This document shows positions 44,175-53,476 of a stretch of DNA of 64,000 nucleotides, one piece after another. The stretch lies in NCBI GenBank assembly GCA_965249455.1, contig OZ252236.1, positions 3,658,001-3,722,000 on the forward strand, given 5' to 3'. A program made the position numbers and the translations under genes. The stretch is from Jiulongibacter sp024742395. Lineage in GTDB: Bacteria > Bacteroidota > Bacteroidia > Cytophagales > Spirosomataceae. Under the pieces are notes generated by a model. It was not told the origin of the DNA, did no database searches, and saw only the letters and a list, made by a program, of their open reading frames with translations. How positions within the stretch are numbered: the first letter of the stretch is position 1; each line of letters opens with the position of its first letter.

Positions 44175-45932
44175 ATGTCGCTGAACGCCTTCAGACTTAG
44201 TCTCCTATTTTGCCTACTTGTGGTTTTCTCTGAAATAAGTGCTCAAAAACCACTTAATCCAATTGTAGATAAGGGTCCAAAATCAAAAATAGAGCTGATA
44301 AAGGCCGATTCATTAATTGGGACATCAGGACTCAATTCTCTTAGAACCTTTTACGGTCATGTTCGCTTTTTCCACAGAGGTGTGTTTCTAAACTGTCAGA
44401 AAGCCATACACAACACAGGTTCTAACAATCTAGTAGCATACGGCAATATTCTTATTAATCAAGGAGACACGCTTACAATTACCGGAGATACGCTTTTTTA
44501 TGATGGTGATACTCGTATAGCAAGAATCCAAGGCAGAAAGGTCATACTTACAGACGATGATATTACGCTGGTTAGTAAAAAAATGAATTATGATTTAAAT
44601 ACAGATGTAGCCTATTATCCTATCCCTGGTGTTATTAATCAGGATTCTGTGGTACTGTCCAGCAACAAAGGTTATTACAATACCACCACAAAACTTTTTA
44701 ATTACATAGGGAATGTAGAAATTCTTCATCCGGATTTCGTTCTATGTACAGATACGCTCGATTACGACAGTAATACCAAAAGGGCTGATTTTAATTCTTA
44801 TACCACTATTACCTCGGCTGACGGAACCTTATCTGCCAACGAAGGATATTATTTCACTGACTCAAAAAAATCGAAGTTTTTTGGAAGGTCCTTTATGGAA
44901 AATGCAGAGTATACTCTAACGGCAGACACTTTAGATTTTGACTTAGAAATAGAAGAAGGATTTGGGATTGGTCATGTTGAGTTTTTTAGTAAAGCTGATA
45001 GCCTATTATTGAATGGCGATTATGGTGAAAAGCTTTCTAGTAAAGGGTTCACAAAAATCAGTGGAAATACCTTGATGCGTTCTGTAAGTGATGGGGATAC
45101 CTTATTTCTAAGTGCAGAATATATAATTGCTTACAATTCCATTGACTCTGTAATACAGAAACCAATTGATTCGCTTTTAGTAGATACGACCAAAAATACG
45201 ATTGATTTATCTAAAACAGATACAGCCTCAAATGTCCAATTGGAAATAATTGTACCTGACAGTGCCTTATTGAGCAACAAACTTCCTGGAGACAGCCTTA
45301 GTGAAAAACCCAAGGATAAGAATAAGATCGAATTCATTATTGCCAATGGCAACGTAAAGATTTATCGAGACGATTTTCAAAGTATTTGTGATTCACTGAA
45401 TTATAACCTAATAGATTCAAGTATAGTTTTTCTCGGCAATCCAATGATTTGGAGTACCGATAATCAACTCGAAGGCGATACGATTGAAGTGCATATGGTT
45501 AATAACAAAATTAAAACGATGTTTTTAAGGCAAAATAGTTTTGTGATTGCTCAAGACTCCGCTTTTAATTTTAATCAGATAAAAGGCAGAGGTATTGTCG
45601 CTGCTTTTGACAGTCTAACCAATATTCAAACCGTACATGTAGATGGCAACGGCGAGAGTATATATTTCGCTATGGACGATGCCAATAAATTAATAGGGCT
45701 CAATAGAGTAGAGTGCAGCCGTATGGTACTTAACTTCCTGAACAGAAAGGTAAAGAGAATATCTTTTATGGGTAGCCCGGAGTCACGACTTATTCCTCCA
45801 AACGAAATTGGATCAAATCAGATTAAACTCGATGATTTTAGCTGGGAAATTGAAAAGAAACCTACTAAAAAACAGGTAGTTGGCTCATATTTTGCTGATG
45901 ATATTGTGGAAATGGAATTGACCCCGAACTAA
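44175..45932 (+). CDS. OstA/LptA-like LPS transport protein
   Basis: The 585-residue protein has a signal peptide (..LLVVFSEISAQ, about 24 residues) and repeated OstA-type beta-jellyroll segments (LRTFYGHVRFFHRGVFLNCQKAI, YGNILINQGDTLTITGDTLFYDGDTRIARIQGR, a second set after about residue 390: FIIANGNVKIYRDDFQSICDSL). It has no barrel domain, so it fits a long LptA-like periplasmic bridge rather than LptD. A spacer around residues 325-385 is rich in S, D and T. It is divergent from tilS. Confidence 0.8.
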   Translation: MSLNAFRLSLLFCLLVVFSEISAQKPLNPIVDKGPKSKIELIKADSLIGTSGLNSLRTFYGHVRFFHRGVFLNCQKAIHNTGSNNLVAYGNILINQGDTLTITGDTLFYDGDTRIARIQGRKVILTDDDITLVSKKMNYDLNTDVAYYPIPGVINQDSVVLSSNKGYYNTTTKLFNYIGNVEILHPDFVLCTDTLDYDSNTKRADFNSYTTITSADGTLSANEGYYFTDSKKSKFFGRSFMENAEYTLTADTLDFDLEIEEGFGIGHVEFFSKADSLLLNGDYGEKLSSKGFTKISGNTLMRSVSDGDTLFLSAEYIIAYNSIDSVIQKPIDSLLVDTTKNTIDLSKTDTASNVQLEIIVPDSALLSNKLPGDSLSEKPKDKNKIEFIIANGNVKIYRDDFQSICDSLNYNLIDSSIVFLGNPMIWSTDNQLEGDTIEVHMVNNKIKTMFLRQNSFVIAQDSAFNFNQIKGRGIVAAFDSLTNIQTVHVDGNGESIYFAMDDANKLIGLNRVECSRMVLNFLNRKVKRISFMGSPESRLIPPNEIGSNQIKLDDFSWEIEKKPTKKQVVGSYFADDIVEMELTPN

Positions 45933-46014
45933 GTATTTCAATTTTTATTGTTAATTATTCAAAAAAAATTGCAATTCGAGTAAACCTTTTGGGTATAATC
46001 TCCGTCTATTACTA

Positions 46015-46022
46015 TATATTTG
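46015..46022 (+). promoter_or_regulatory. Candidate -7 element before the small T9SS cargo gene
   Basis: TATATTTG fits TAnnTTTG exactly, 62 bp before the ATG. A TTTG at 45988-45991 is 23 bp upstream, slightly longer than the usual 19-21 bp spacing. Confidence 0.4.
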
Positions 46023-46084
46023 ATGAATATTTCATCTGTAAAGAACTAACAAAGACTGAATGATTTAAACTTTTACAAAGGAAA

Positions 46085-46663
46085 ATGCGTAAGCCAACAC
46101 ACATATTAATTTCCTTATTTGCTCTAATGCTGCTAAGCTTTGGGGTGAATGCACAAGTTCAAAGCAGCCAATCACGTCTTAATATAGGTAAAAACGCCAA
46201 TCCAAAAGTGACAACAGCTACACCTGTTACTGGATACGTTTCATCTACAAAAGTTCCTAACGAGATAAAAGTTAACAAGAACTCTGCGGTTACAGAATTC
46301 TACAGAGATTTGTTACTTCAAAAAACCAATAAGGTAATTAGTCCTAAAGTAACGTATACAGCTACAGCTGAAAAGACTTCTGATGACCATCTGTTTCTTG
46401 ATGATGAAATTTCTATCTCCAATATTTATCCTAATCCGGCAAATGAATATGCTACTTTGGATTTCAGGTTAAAGTCGAACAAAACAGCTAAAGTTTCTTT
46501 CATTAACATACTTGGTGGAACCGTTGGCGAGTACAACCTGAATTCACTGGATAGAAGTCTAAGAGTAGAAACTCGTTCTTGGGATAACGGAATTTATTTC
46601 TATCAGTTGGTTTTGGATGGGAAAAAAGTGGCGACCAAAAAACTTCTTGTACGTCATAACTAA
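46085..46663 (+). CDS. Small secreted protein with T9SS type A sorting domain
   Basis: This 192-residue protein has a signal peptide (LISLFALMLLSFGVNAQ) and a low-complexity middle rich in K, T and V. Residues about 115-192 form a C-terminal sorting domain: ISISNIYPNPANEYATLDFRL, VSFINILGGTVGEYNLN, and the ending GIYFYQLVLDGKKVATKKLLVRHN. The domain should send it through T9SS. The middle has no recognised function, so the mature secreted protein is short. Confidence 0.85.
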   Translation: MRKPTHILISLFALMLLSFGVNAQVQSSQSRLNIGKNANPKVTTATPVTGYVSSTKVPNEIKVNKNSAVTEFYRDLLLQKTNKVISPKVTYTATAEKTSDDHLFLDDEISISNIYPNPANEYATLDFRLKSNKTAKVSFINILGGTVGEYNLNSLDRSLRVETRSWDNGIYFYQLVLDGKKVATKKLLVRHN

Positions 46664-46740
46664 TCTGTTAAATCTCGTTAATTTTCACTTCTACTGTAAT
46701 TATAACAAGAAGGAAACGTTCTTCTATTCCATGCTTTTAC

Positions 46741-46748
46741 TACCTTTG
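46741..46748 (+). promoter_or_regulatory. -7 element almost abutting the bamD start
   Basis: TACCTTTG fits TAnnTTTG exactly and ends only 4 bp before the bamD ATG at 46753. If used, the transcript would be leaderless or nearly so. The -33 match (about 46717) is weak. Confidence 0.45.
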
Positions 46749-46752
46749 CCGA

Positions 46753-47652
46753 ATGAATTTTAACCGCCTGCTGAAACCAGCCATTCTGGTACTCACAGTT
46801 ATCGTTTTTGCTGCCTGTAACAGGGAATTTACCCGTCTTCAAAAATCGGGTAGCACCGAGGAGAAATATAAGGCTGCATTAAAGTATTATAACGAAGCTG
46901 ACTACTTCAGAGCTAACCTTCTTTTTGATGAAATCCTTCCCTTACTTAAAGGGGATTCAACAGCAGAAAAAAGTCAATTTTATAATGCTTACTGTAACTT
47001 TTATCAGGGACAATACCAATTAAGCTCTTACTATTTTAAGACCTTTTACAGTACGTACGCCAATAGCCCCTATGCCGAAGAAGCTTTCTATATGTATGCT
47101 TATTCAATGTTTAAGGATGCCCCAGCCTATAATTTAGATCAGGAGAGTACCTTAACGGCAATTGATGCTCTGCAGACTTTTCTGAACACTTTCCCTAACA
47201 GTGATTATGCCGAAGAGTGTACAAAGAATCTGGCTGATTTAAGAGAACGACTGGAAAGAAAAGCTTATGAGAAAGCTTTTCTATATTATAAAACAAGTGG
47301 AGTAACCATTGCCAATTACAAGGCTGCCGTTATAACCATTGATAATTTTAAAAGAGAATTTCCAGACTCTAAATACAATGAAGAACTGGCATATATACAG
47401 GTAAAGTCTCAATACGAGTTGGCTGAAAATTCCTTTTTCAGAAAGCAAAATGAAAGATATTCGGCTACTTTAGATTTTTATGAAAGCTTTATTGATGATT
47501 ATCCTCAAAGTAAATATCAGAAGGAACTTTCAAAAATTTATTTGGATGCTCAGGAACGCTTGCAGAAAGTAGTGGAGCAAGAAGAAGAAATAGAAAAACT
47601 GAAAGAAGAAGCCAACAAAAAGCGTGAAGAAGCTGTGTTAGGCAAAAATTAA
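46753..47652 (+). CDS. bamD: Outer-membrane assembly lipoprotein BamD
   Basis: This 299-residue lipoprotein has a lipobox (LVLTVIVFAAC, C22) and TPR-like repeats typical of BamD, with KYKAALKYYNEADYFRANLLFDEI, YFKTFYSTYANSPYAEEAFYMYAYS and ALQTFLNTFPNSDYAEECTKN. A charged coiled-coil tail ends it. BamD helps BamA fold outer-membrane barrels. The omega-like gene follows after 64 bp, the usual Bacteroidota pairing. Confidence 0.9.
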   Translation: MNFNRLLKPAILVLTVIVFAACNREFTRLQKSGSTEEKYKAALKYYNEADYFRANLLFDEILPLLKGDSTAEKSQFYNAYCNFYQGQYQLSSYYFKTFYSTYANSPYAEEAFYMYAYSMFKDAPAYNLDQESTLTAIDALQTFLNTFPNSDYAEECTKNLADLRERLERKAYEKAFLYYKTSGVTIANYKAAVITIDNFKREFPDSKYNEELAYIQVKSQYELAENSFFRKQNERYSATLDFYESFIDDYPQSKYQKELSKIYLDAQERLQKVVEQEEEIEKLKEEANKKREEAVLGKN

Positions 47653-47683
47653 TATCATTCTTTCTAAGTACTGAAATAAAACG

Positions 47684-47691
47684 TATCTTTG
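47684..47691 (+). promoter_or_regulatory. -7 element of the omega-like gene
   Basis: TATCTTTG fits TAnnTTTG exactly, 25 bp before the ATG. It suggests that the gene can be transcribed apart from bamD. Confidence 0.5.
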
Positions 47692-47716
47692 CACCTCATT
47701 TTAAAAAAGAATAACT

Positions 47717-48046
47717 ATGGCAATTAATCCATCTATCATTACAAGAGACACTGACAAGTTGGCGGCCAAGACGAATAACATTTACAAGTCTGTTTACGTA
47801 TGCTCTCAAAGAGCTAAGCAAATAGCTGTAACTACTAAAGATGAATTGACTGGTAAATTAGCTGAGTTTGCGTCTAATGTTGATAATCTGGAAGAGATTT
47901 TTGAAAACAGAGAGCAAATAGAAATTTCTAAATTTTACGAGCGTCAGCCTAAGCCTACAAGCGTTGCCCTTGACGAATTCATGAACGATGAAGTTCTTTT
48001 CCGTGATAAAAACGAATCATCTGCTAATACAGGAATTTTAGAATAA
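47717..48046 (+). CDS. rpoZ: RNA polymerase omega/Rpb6-like subunit
   Basis: This 109-residue protein matches the Bacteroidota omega subunit, which is divergent from the proteobacterial form: INPSIITRDTDKLAAKTNNIYKSVYVCSQRAKQIAV in the N-terminal half, and YERQPKPTSVALDEFMNDEVLFR at the C-terminus. It supports RNA polymerase assembly. In many relatives coaBC follows; here a bidirectional terminator and the convergent infC follow instead. Confidence 0.88.
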   Translation: MAINPSIITRDTDKLAAKTNNIYKSVYVCSQRAKQIAVTTKDELTGKLAEFASNVDNLEEIFENREQIEISKFYERQPKPTSVALDEFMNDEVLFRDKNESSANTGILE

Positions 48047-48071
48047 GTTCTGTAATCAATTTATACTTCAT

Positions 48072-48105
48072 AAAAAAAACTGAATCGATAGATTCAGTTT
48101 TTTTT
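48072..48105. terminator. Bidirectional terminator between the omega-like gene and infC
   Basis: AAAAAAAACTGAATC (48072-48086) pairs with GATTCAGTTTTTTTT (48091-48105) around GATA. T runs on both strands serve the convergent genes. Confidence 0.93.
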
Positions 48106-48124
48106 ATGCTCATTATCGAGCCTT

Positions 48125-48682
48125 TTATTTCTTATTTCCCTTAGGAGCCAGTATTACGTTAAGCCTTTTTCCTTCCAATTTTGGAGGAGCCTCCGCTTTA
48201 CCCACTTCTTCCAGTGCTTCAAGGAACCTAAACAGAAGTTCGTATCCTTTCTCTTTAAAGACGATTTGTCTTCCATGAAAATGAACGAAAGCCTTTACTT
48301 TAGAACCTTCTTTAAGGAAGTTTTCTGCATGCTTTAACTTAAACTCGAAGTCATGGTCATCTGTATTAGGACCAAACCTGATCTCTTTAATGACTGTCTT
48401 CTGTTGCTTTGCGTTAAGCTCCTTTTGCTTTTTCTTCTGCTCGTATTTGAACTTTGAATAATCTAATACCCGGCACACCGGTGGATTAGAATTAGGAACA
48501 ATTTCTATTAAATCTAAACCTTGTTCTTGTGCTATTGCCTTAGCTTTATCAATAGAGTACACCCCTTGTTCTACATTCTCTCCTACCAGTCTTACCTCAG
48601 GTACTCTAATTCTCTCGTTAATACGATGTTTGTCTTCCTGTCTTACAGGTCTTCTATAATTCTTTCTAAAGTGTCTTGCCAT
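48125..48682 (-). CDS. infC: Translation initiation factor IF-3
   Basis: The 185-residue protein has the IF-3 N-domain (INERIRVPEVRLVGENVEQGVYSIDKAKAIAQEQGLDLIEI) and C-domain (KEIRFGPNTDDHDFEFKLKHAENFL, VKAFVHFHGRQIVFKEKG). The start is ATG, not the AUU used in enterobacteria. It follows thrS by 86 bp. The ribosomal protein genes rpmI and rplT, its usual downstream partners, are absent: a terminator and convergent gene follow directly. Confidence 0.95.
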   Translation of the reverse strand: MARHFRKNYRRPVRQEDKHRINERIRVPEVRLVGENVEQGVYSIDKAKAIAQEQGLDLIEIVPNSNPPVCRVLDYSKFKYEQKKKQKELNAKQQKTVIKEIRFGPNTDDHDFEFKLKHAENFLKEGSKVKAFVHFHGRQIVFKEKGYELLFRFLEALEEVGKAEAPPKLEGKRLNVILAPKGNKK

Positions 48683-48768
48683 TCAGCGTTACTAATTGAT
48701 AATAATTTATTTGTGTACTTTTAGAATATACGAAAAAAAATCTTAATTCAAAAGTATGTGAAGCCTGA

Positions 48769-50715
48769 TTACCCACCAAACTTCGGGATGTTTTTATTTA
48801 TTTCTTTATGAGCAAACTCCCCAAACTCTTCGATTGAGAACTGTCCAATGTCCCCTTCTCCCTTTTTTCTGACAGAAACCTTTCTCTCCGCTTGCTCTTT
48901 CTCCCCAAGGATAATCATTAACGGAACCTTGTTAACTTCTGCATCACGTATCTTACGCCCTATTTTCTCATCTCTATGATCTACATAACCTCTGATATCC
49001 TGATCTTGGAGTTCAAGGTATACCTCATTGGCATAATCTTCGTATTTCTCTGAAATTGGCAAAATAGCTATTTGATCAGGAGACAACCATAACGGGAAGT
49101 TACCCGCGGTATTCTCGATCAAGATGGCTATAAACCTCTCCATTGAACCAAAAGGAGCTCTATGAATCATCACAGGTCTGTGCTTCTGATTGTCTGCACC
49201 TACATATTCTAACTCAAATCGATTAGGTAACTGGTAGTCTACCTGGATAGTTCCAAGTTGCCACTTTCTTCCAAGGGCATCCTTCACCATGAAATCTAGT
49301 TTCGGGCCATAAAATGCCGCTTCACCATATTCTATTACGGTATCAAGGTTTTTCTCTGACGCAGCATTTTGGATAGCTTCTTCAGCTTTATCCCAGTCTG
49401 CATCGTTTCCAATATATTTTGATCTGTCTTCTTTACTTCTCAAAGAAATCTGAGCACTGAAATCATCAAAGCCCAGAGATTTGAAAACATACAATACCAG
49501 ATCAATTACCTTTTTAAACTCTTCTTCAACCTGATTATTTGCACAGAAAATATGGGCATCATCTTGAGTAAAACCTCTAACCCGGGTAAGTCCATGTAGC
49601 TCTCCAGACTGCTCATACCTATATACCGTACCAAACTCAGCCAATCTCAAAGGAAGCTCCTTATAGCTTCGTGGCCTTGCCTTAAATATTTCGCAGTGGT
49701 GCGGACAGTTCATTGGTTTAAGCATAAACTCTTCGCCTTCTTCTGGTGTTCTGATAGGCTGAAAAGAATCCTGTCCATATTTCTCCCAGTGACCTGAGGT
49801 CTCATATAGTTTTTTACTACCAATGTGCGGAGTCACCACAGGTAAGTATCCTGCTTTCAACTGAGCCCTCTTCAGGAAGTTTTCAAGTCTTTCTCTAAGC
49901 ATGGCTCCTTTCGGCAGCCAAAGAGGTAAACCTTTGCCCACCTTATCTGAGAAAGTAAATATATCCAGTTCCTGTCCCAGCTTTCTATGATCTCTTTGTT
50001 TGGCCTCCTCTACCATTGTCAGGTATTCTTTCAGCTCTCCCTGCTTAGGGAAAGTAATACCATAAATTCTGGTCAATTGCTTCTTACTTTGGTCACCTTT
50101 AAAGAAAGCTCCCGCTACATTAGTAATTTTTGCAGCTTTTATAAATCCAGTGTTTGGAATATGCGGCCCACGGCATAAATCTGTAAAATTACCTTGCGTA
50201 TAAAAGGTAATTGAACCATCCTCTAATCCTTCCAGTAGATCTAGTTTGTACTCGTCATTTTTTTCCTTAAAGTACTCTATAGCTTCTGACTTCGCCATAG
50301 GCTTTCGTATAAACTCATTCTTTTGACGAGCCAGCTCCAGCATCTTGTCTTCTATCTTCTTAAAATCATTCGAAGATATTGTATGCTCTCCAGTATCTAC
50401 ATCATAATAAAATCCATTTTCTACCGGAGGTCCCACCCAAAATTTCACACCAGGATATAACTCTTCCAGAGCTTCTGCCATCAGGTGAGCAGAAGAATGC
50501 CAGAAAGTAGATTTACCATCTGTGTCTTTCCAGGTAAGAAGTTGAACCTCTGAATCTGTGGTTATAGGTCTGTTTGAATCCCATACTTCTCCATTTACTT
50601 TTGCAGAAAGCACGTTTCTTGCCAATCCTTCACTAATAGACAAAGCCACATCCATGGCTGTTATTCCTTTTTCAAATTCCTTCTTACTTCCGTCTGGAAG
50701 AGTGATGTTAATCAT
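48769..50715 (-). CDS. thrS: Threonyl-tRNA synthetase
   Basis: I start at the ATG at 50715 (MINITLPDGSKKEFEKGITAMDVALSI), giving 648 residues and a proper TGS domain start. The editing domain follows (residues about 65-225; FWHSSAHLMAEALEELYP). The class II catalytic core includes FMLKPMNCPHHCEIFKARPRSYKELPLRLAEFG, with zinc-binding cysteine and histidines, and YRYEQSGELHGLTRVRGFTQDDAHIFC. The C-terminal anticodon domain ends the protein. It lies 4 bp after the TPR lipoprotein gene. Confidence 0.95.
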   Translation of the reverse strand: MINITLPDGSKKEFEKGITAMDVALSISEGLARNVLSAKVNGEVWDSNRPITTDSEVQLLTWKDTDGKSTFWHSSAHLMAEALEELYPGVKFWVGPPVENGFYYDVDTGEHTISSNDFKKIEDKMLELARQKNEFIRKPMAKSEAIEYFKEKNDEYKLDLLEGLEDGSITFYTQGNFTDLCRGPHIPNTGFIKAAKITNVAGAFFKGDQSKKQLTRIYGITFPKQGELKEYLTMVEEAKQRDHRKLGQELDIFTFSDKVGKGLPLWLPKGAMLRERLENFLKRAQLKAGYLPVVTPHIGSKKLYETSGHWEKYGQDSFQPIRTPEEGEEFMLKPMNCPHHCEIFKARPRSYKELPLRLAEFGTVYRYEQSGELHGLTRVRGFTQDDAHIFCANNQVEEEFKKVIDLVLYVFKSLGFDDFSAQISLRSKEDRSKYIGNDADWDKAEEAIQNAASEKNLDTVIEYGEAAFYGPKLDFMVKDALGRKWQLGTIQVDYQLPNRFELEYVGADNQKHRPVMIHRAPFGSMERFIAILIENTAGNFPLWLSPDQIAILPISEKYEDYANEVYLELQDQDIRGYVDHRDEKIGRKIRDAEVNKVPLMIILGEKEQAERKVSVRKKGEGDIGQFSIEEFGEFAHKEINKNIPKFGG

Positions 50716-50719
50716 AAAA

Positions 50720-51784
50720 TCAATTATTAGGTAATGAGGTAGAACGATACTGACTTTCAAGCCTTGCGGTCATTCTATCATATAAAACAGAAAACTCCGG
50801 TTCGTCCGGAAAAGTTTTCTTCGCTTTTAAGTACAATTCCTGAGCCAAAGTATTCTCATAAAGTCTTTCGTAGCAATACCCGGCACTAAAGTAGAACTTT
50901 TTCTCTAATGGTGTTTCTTCTAATTGCCTTTTGAAATATTCTGCCGCTTTGGTAAAATTACCTGCTTTTAAATAAATATCAGCCATTTCACCTGCCACAG
51001 CTTCTGAAGGTACTTTATCCAGTATCTTTTCATAAATTACCAAGGCTGTATCAGTACGTCCTAATCTTTGAAGGGTCCTGGCTTTTACAAATAGAAGACC
51101 TGGATCTGTTTCATCTAAACTCAGACCTTTGTTTACCGAAATAATAGCTGAGTCTAGACGTCCTTCCTGAATCAAATAACTCTTTGATAGCAAATAATAA
51201 AACTCAGGGCTGTTTTTTGCTGGCTTTGGCAAGCTGTACAAGACCTTTTGAGCTTCAATAGAGTTACTTTGTCTTAAGAATGTATTGGCCTTCAAATAAA
51301 AATTCTCTGGCCAATCAGGAGCAATAAACATACTCTCTTCAATATACTGATTAGCCAATGATATGCTATCAATATCAAGATATAAGCCGGCAATAAAGGT
51401 ATAGAAATCAGGTGTATCCAGCTCCATGGCTGAAGCAGATTCAGCTTCTATTAAAGCCTCTGCATCTCTTCCTAAATCCTTTAAGATTTTTGCTTTCAGG
51501 AAGAAATATGTGGCTTCCGTATTTTTCTTTGCTATAGCCTGATTTATATACTCTTCAGCTTCTGAAGACTTTCTTAAAGCCAAGCATACTTCTGCAAGTT
51601 TATAGTAATGAATGGCTTCACCTCCACCCTTTCCTATAATTTCTGTCAAATAATCATACGTGGCTTGATTTCTTTTATCTTCGTTAGAAATACCAACAGG
51701 CGGCATAATCTCCCCTGTGCTTCTGTTGTCTTTACAGGAGAAAAGGGCTGTTAGAATAAGAAGAGAAATGATTATGGACCTCAT
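50720..51784 (-). CDS. TPR-repeat lipoprotein
   Basis: The 354-residue protein has a lipobox (MRSIIISLLILTALFSC, C17) and about eight tetratricopeptide repeats over residues 40-340 (for example AIHYYKLAEVCLALRKSSEAEEYINQA, EFYYLLSKSYLIQEGRLDSA, GNFTKAAEYFKRQLEETPLEKKF). It is a periplasmic scaffold without an enzyme motif. It ends 4 bp before the thrS start and so may share its transcript; the functional link, if any, is unknown. Confidence 0.82.
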   Translation of the reverse strand: MRSIIISLLILTALFSCKDNRSTGEIMPPVGISNEDKRNQATYDYLTEIIGKGGGEAIHYYKLAEVCLALRKSSEAEEYINQAIAKKNTEATYFFLKAKILKDLGRDAEALIEAESASAMELDTPDFYTFIAGLYLDIDSISLANQYIEESMFIAPDWPENFYLKANTFLRQSNSIEAQKVLYSLPKPAKNSPEFYYLLSKSYLIQEGRLDSAIISVNKGLSLDETDPGLLFVKARTLQRLGRTDTALVIYEKILDKVPSEAVAGEMADIYLKAGNFTKAAEYFKRQLEETPLEKKFYFSAGYCYERLYENTLAQELYLKAKKTFPDEPEFSVLYDRMTARLESQYRSTSLPNN

Positions 51785-51856
51785 TGTTGACTAATAGGCC
51801 GCAAAAATCCGAAAATTTTAGATTCAAAAGAAGCAAATTGTAAGATGCTTTGTGAA

Positions 51857-53437
51857 TTATCCGCCACTGGCAATTTTTGTTAGATAAATTATCTTTCTTA
51901 CCTGAGCATAAGAACTTGGGGTATTATCCTTTTTCCTTCCAAATAGGCCTCTTTTCTTTTTGCTGTTTTCTTTTTGAAACTCATTATCAACAGAAATCGC
52001 CTCCACCTTGCTTCTGCTACCTTCAGCAATAAAATAGTTGTTATACCAAAATCTAACCCCTGTGTATGTTGGGATATAGGATAAAGCCGAAGGGTTCAGA
52101 TCTTTTTTCTCATCTTCTGATAATTTATACAACAAAGGTTTTGTACCAATATTAAAGTTATTGGCTGCAAGATCACCTTTCAGACAATATGCCACTGCTC
52201 CTTTTTCATTGTAAGCTATAGCCGGCTCTACCTGAAAAGAAACATTGTTCAAATCTACTCTATTAGCATTAATGAAGTCACCGTTTGCACTGAGTTCTAA
52301 AATAAAACCTACAGGGTAATGATACCCTCTAAAAACCTGTCTTGAGGTAGTCCTAGAGTTTCTTGAAGTGTAATAAGGATTGTACCTGCTGCGTCCGTAA
52401 GTACTGCCGTAAGGGCTGTAGCGATAGTTCGGATCCTCCTCTGTGATCGTTTGAAATTGTGCTTTGACGAAGGAGCCACCAAAAATCACCTTATCCTCTC
52501 CAAGTACAGGCGTATTGGGCATAAACTGATAGCTGGTCATCAGTGCTTCAAGATCCTTCACAGAAAGGGCCTGTCTTCCTTTCAAAAGAGAGGTAAAGGA
52601 ATAGGTCTTTAACTTTGAAGGGTTACTTAAATTCACTGCATAAATACCTTTATCACCTGCATTTGACTGATACATCCCCATCACAAGCTTTTCACCATCC
52701 GGCATCCTTACCAGTCTTGCATCTAGAGGAAACTTACCGCCAGTTTGTTTGATTTCAGTCTTTGAAATAACGTTTCCTGCTGTATCGAGCAGAGCATGCA
52801 CTACAAAAGCATCTTTTACAAACTCACCCTTCTTCTTCTTTTCATTAGAATATCCTTTGGTTTTAACAGACCACAAACTTTCAATGATACCAGACTCCGG
52901 GAGGTATTCAAAGAGATTAACAGAAACTTTGCCTTGAATCTGGTCTTGCTCTTTCAGTTTACCCATATCTTCCATGAAATCATGAATAAAAAAAGCAGCT
53001 CCTTTCTCGTTTGATCCGGCCATTATGACCTTGTCGCCAAGGAAAACATAATCCTCATCCACAAAATATTCTCTTAATTCAAACCCATCCTGATCGGTAT
53101 CTCCTGTAGCAAGATTAAATTTAAATACCTGATAATACATACCGCTTGTTTCTGAAAACATGAGTGTGATATGGTCATCAGCTAAAGTATATGCTTTGGG
53201 CGGGTCTTCTGCATCTAAATAAACCTCCTTCTCCCATAGTTTATTCAGGTCTTTGTCAAACCTGTAAACCATTGCTTTTGTAATATCCGATTTTACAAGG
53301 AAAATTAGCCCATCTTCCTGCATTGGAATCATCATTTGCCACGAAGGCCGCCCTACTACCTCCAGTTCAACATTTTTTTCAACCTGTGAGAAAACCTGTT
53401 GTGTAAATAGAAGTAGTAATAAAAAAATATTACGCAT
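51857..53437 (-). CDS. Secreted protein of unknown function
   Basis: I prefer the ATG at 53437 (MRNIFLLLLLFTQQVFSQ), giving 526 residues with a clean signal peptide. The chain is beta-rich with alternating hydrophobics, suggestive of a propeller-like fold (LWEKEVYLDAEDPPKAYTLADDHITLMF, GKFPLDARLVRMPDGEKLVMG). A Tyr/Arg/Ser-rich patch lies near residue 340-365 (YGSTYGRSRYNPYYTSRNSR). It has no T9SS domain or lipobox. I recognise no family. It precedes the TPR lipoprotein on the same strand by 72 bp. Confidence 0.65.
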   Translation of the reverse strand: MRNIFLLLLLFTQQVFSQVEKNVELEVVGRPSWQMMIPMQEDGLIFLVKSDITKAMVYRFDKDLNKLWEKEVYLDAEDPPKAYTLADDHITLMFSETSGMYYQVFKFNLATGDTDQDGFELREYFVDEDYVFLGDKVIMAGSNEKGAAFFIHDFMEDMGKLKEQDQIQGKVSVNLFEYLPESGIIESLWSVKTKGYSNEKKKKGEFVKDAFVVHALLDTAGNVISKTEIKQTGGKFPLDARLVRMPDGEKLVMGMYQSNAGDKGIYAVNLSNPSKLKTYSFTSLLKGRQALSVKDLEALMTSYQFMPNTPVLGEDKVIFGGSFVKAQFQTITEEDPNYRYSPYGSTYGRSRYNPYYTSRNSRTTSRQVFRGYHYPVGFILELSANGDFINANRVDLNNVSFQVEPAIAYNEKGAVAYCLKGDLAANNFNIGTKPLLYKLSEDEKKDLNPSALSYIPTYTGVRFWYNNYFIAEGSRSKVEAISVDNEFQKENSKKKRGLFGRKKDNTPSSYAQVRKIIYLTKIASGG

Positions 53438-53476
53438 GTAATCAATCAAAGTCGTTAGTTCAATTAGTAGAAATAA

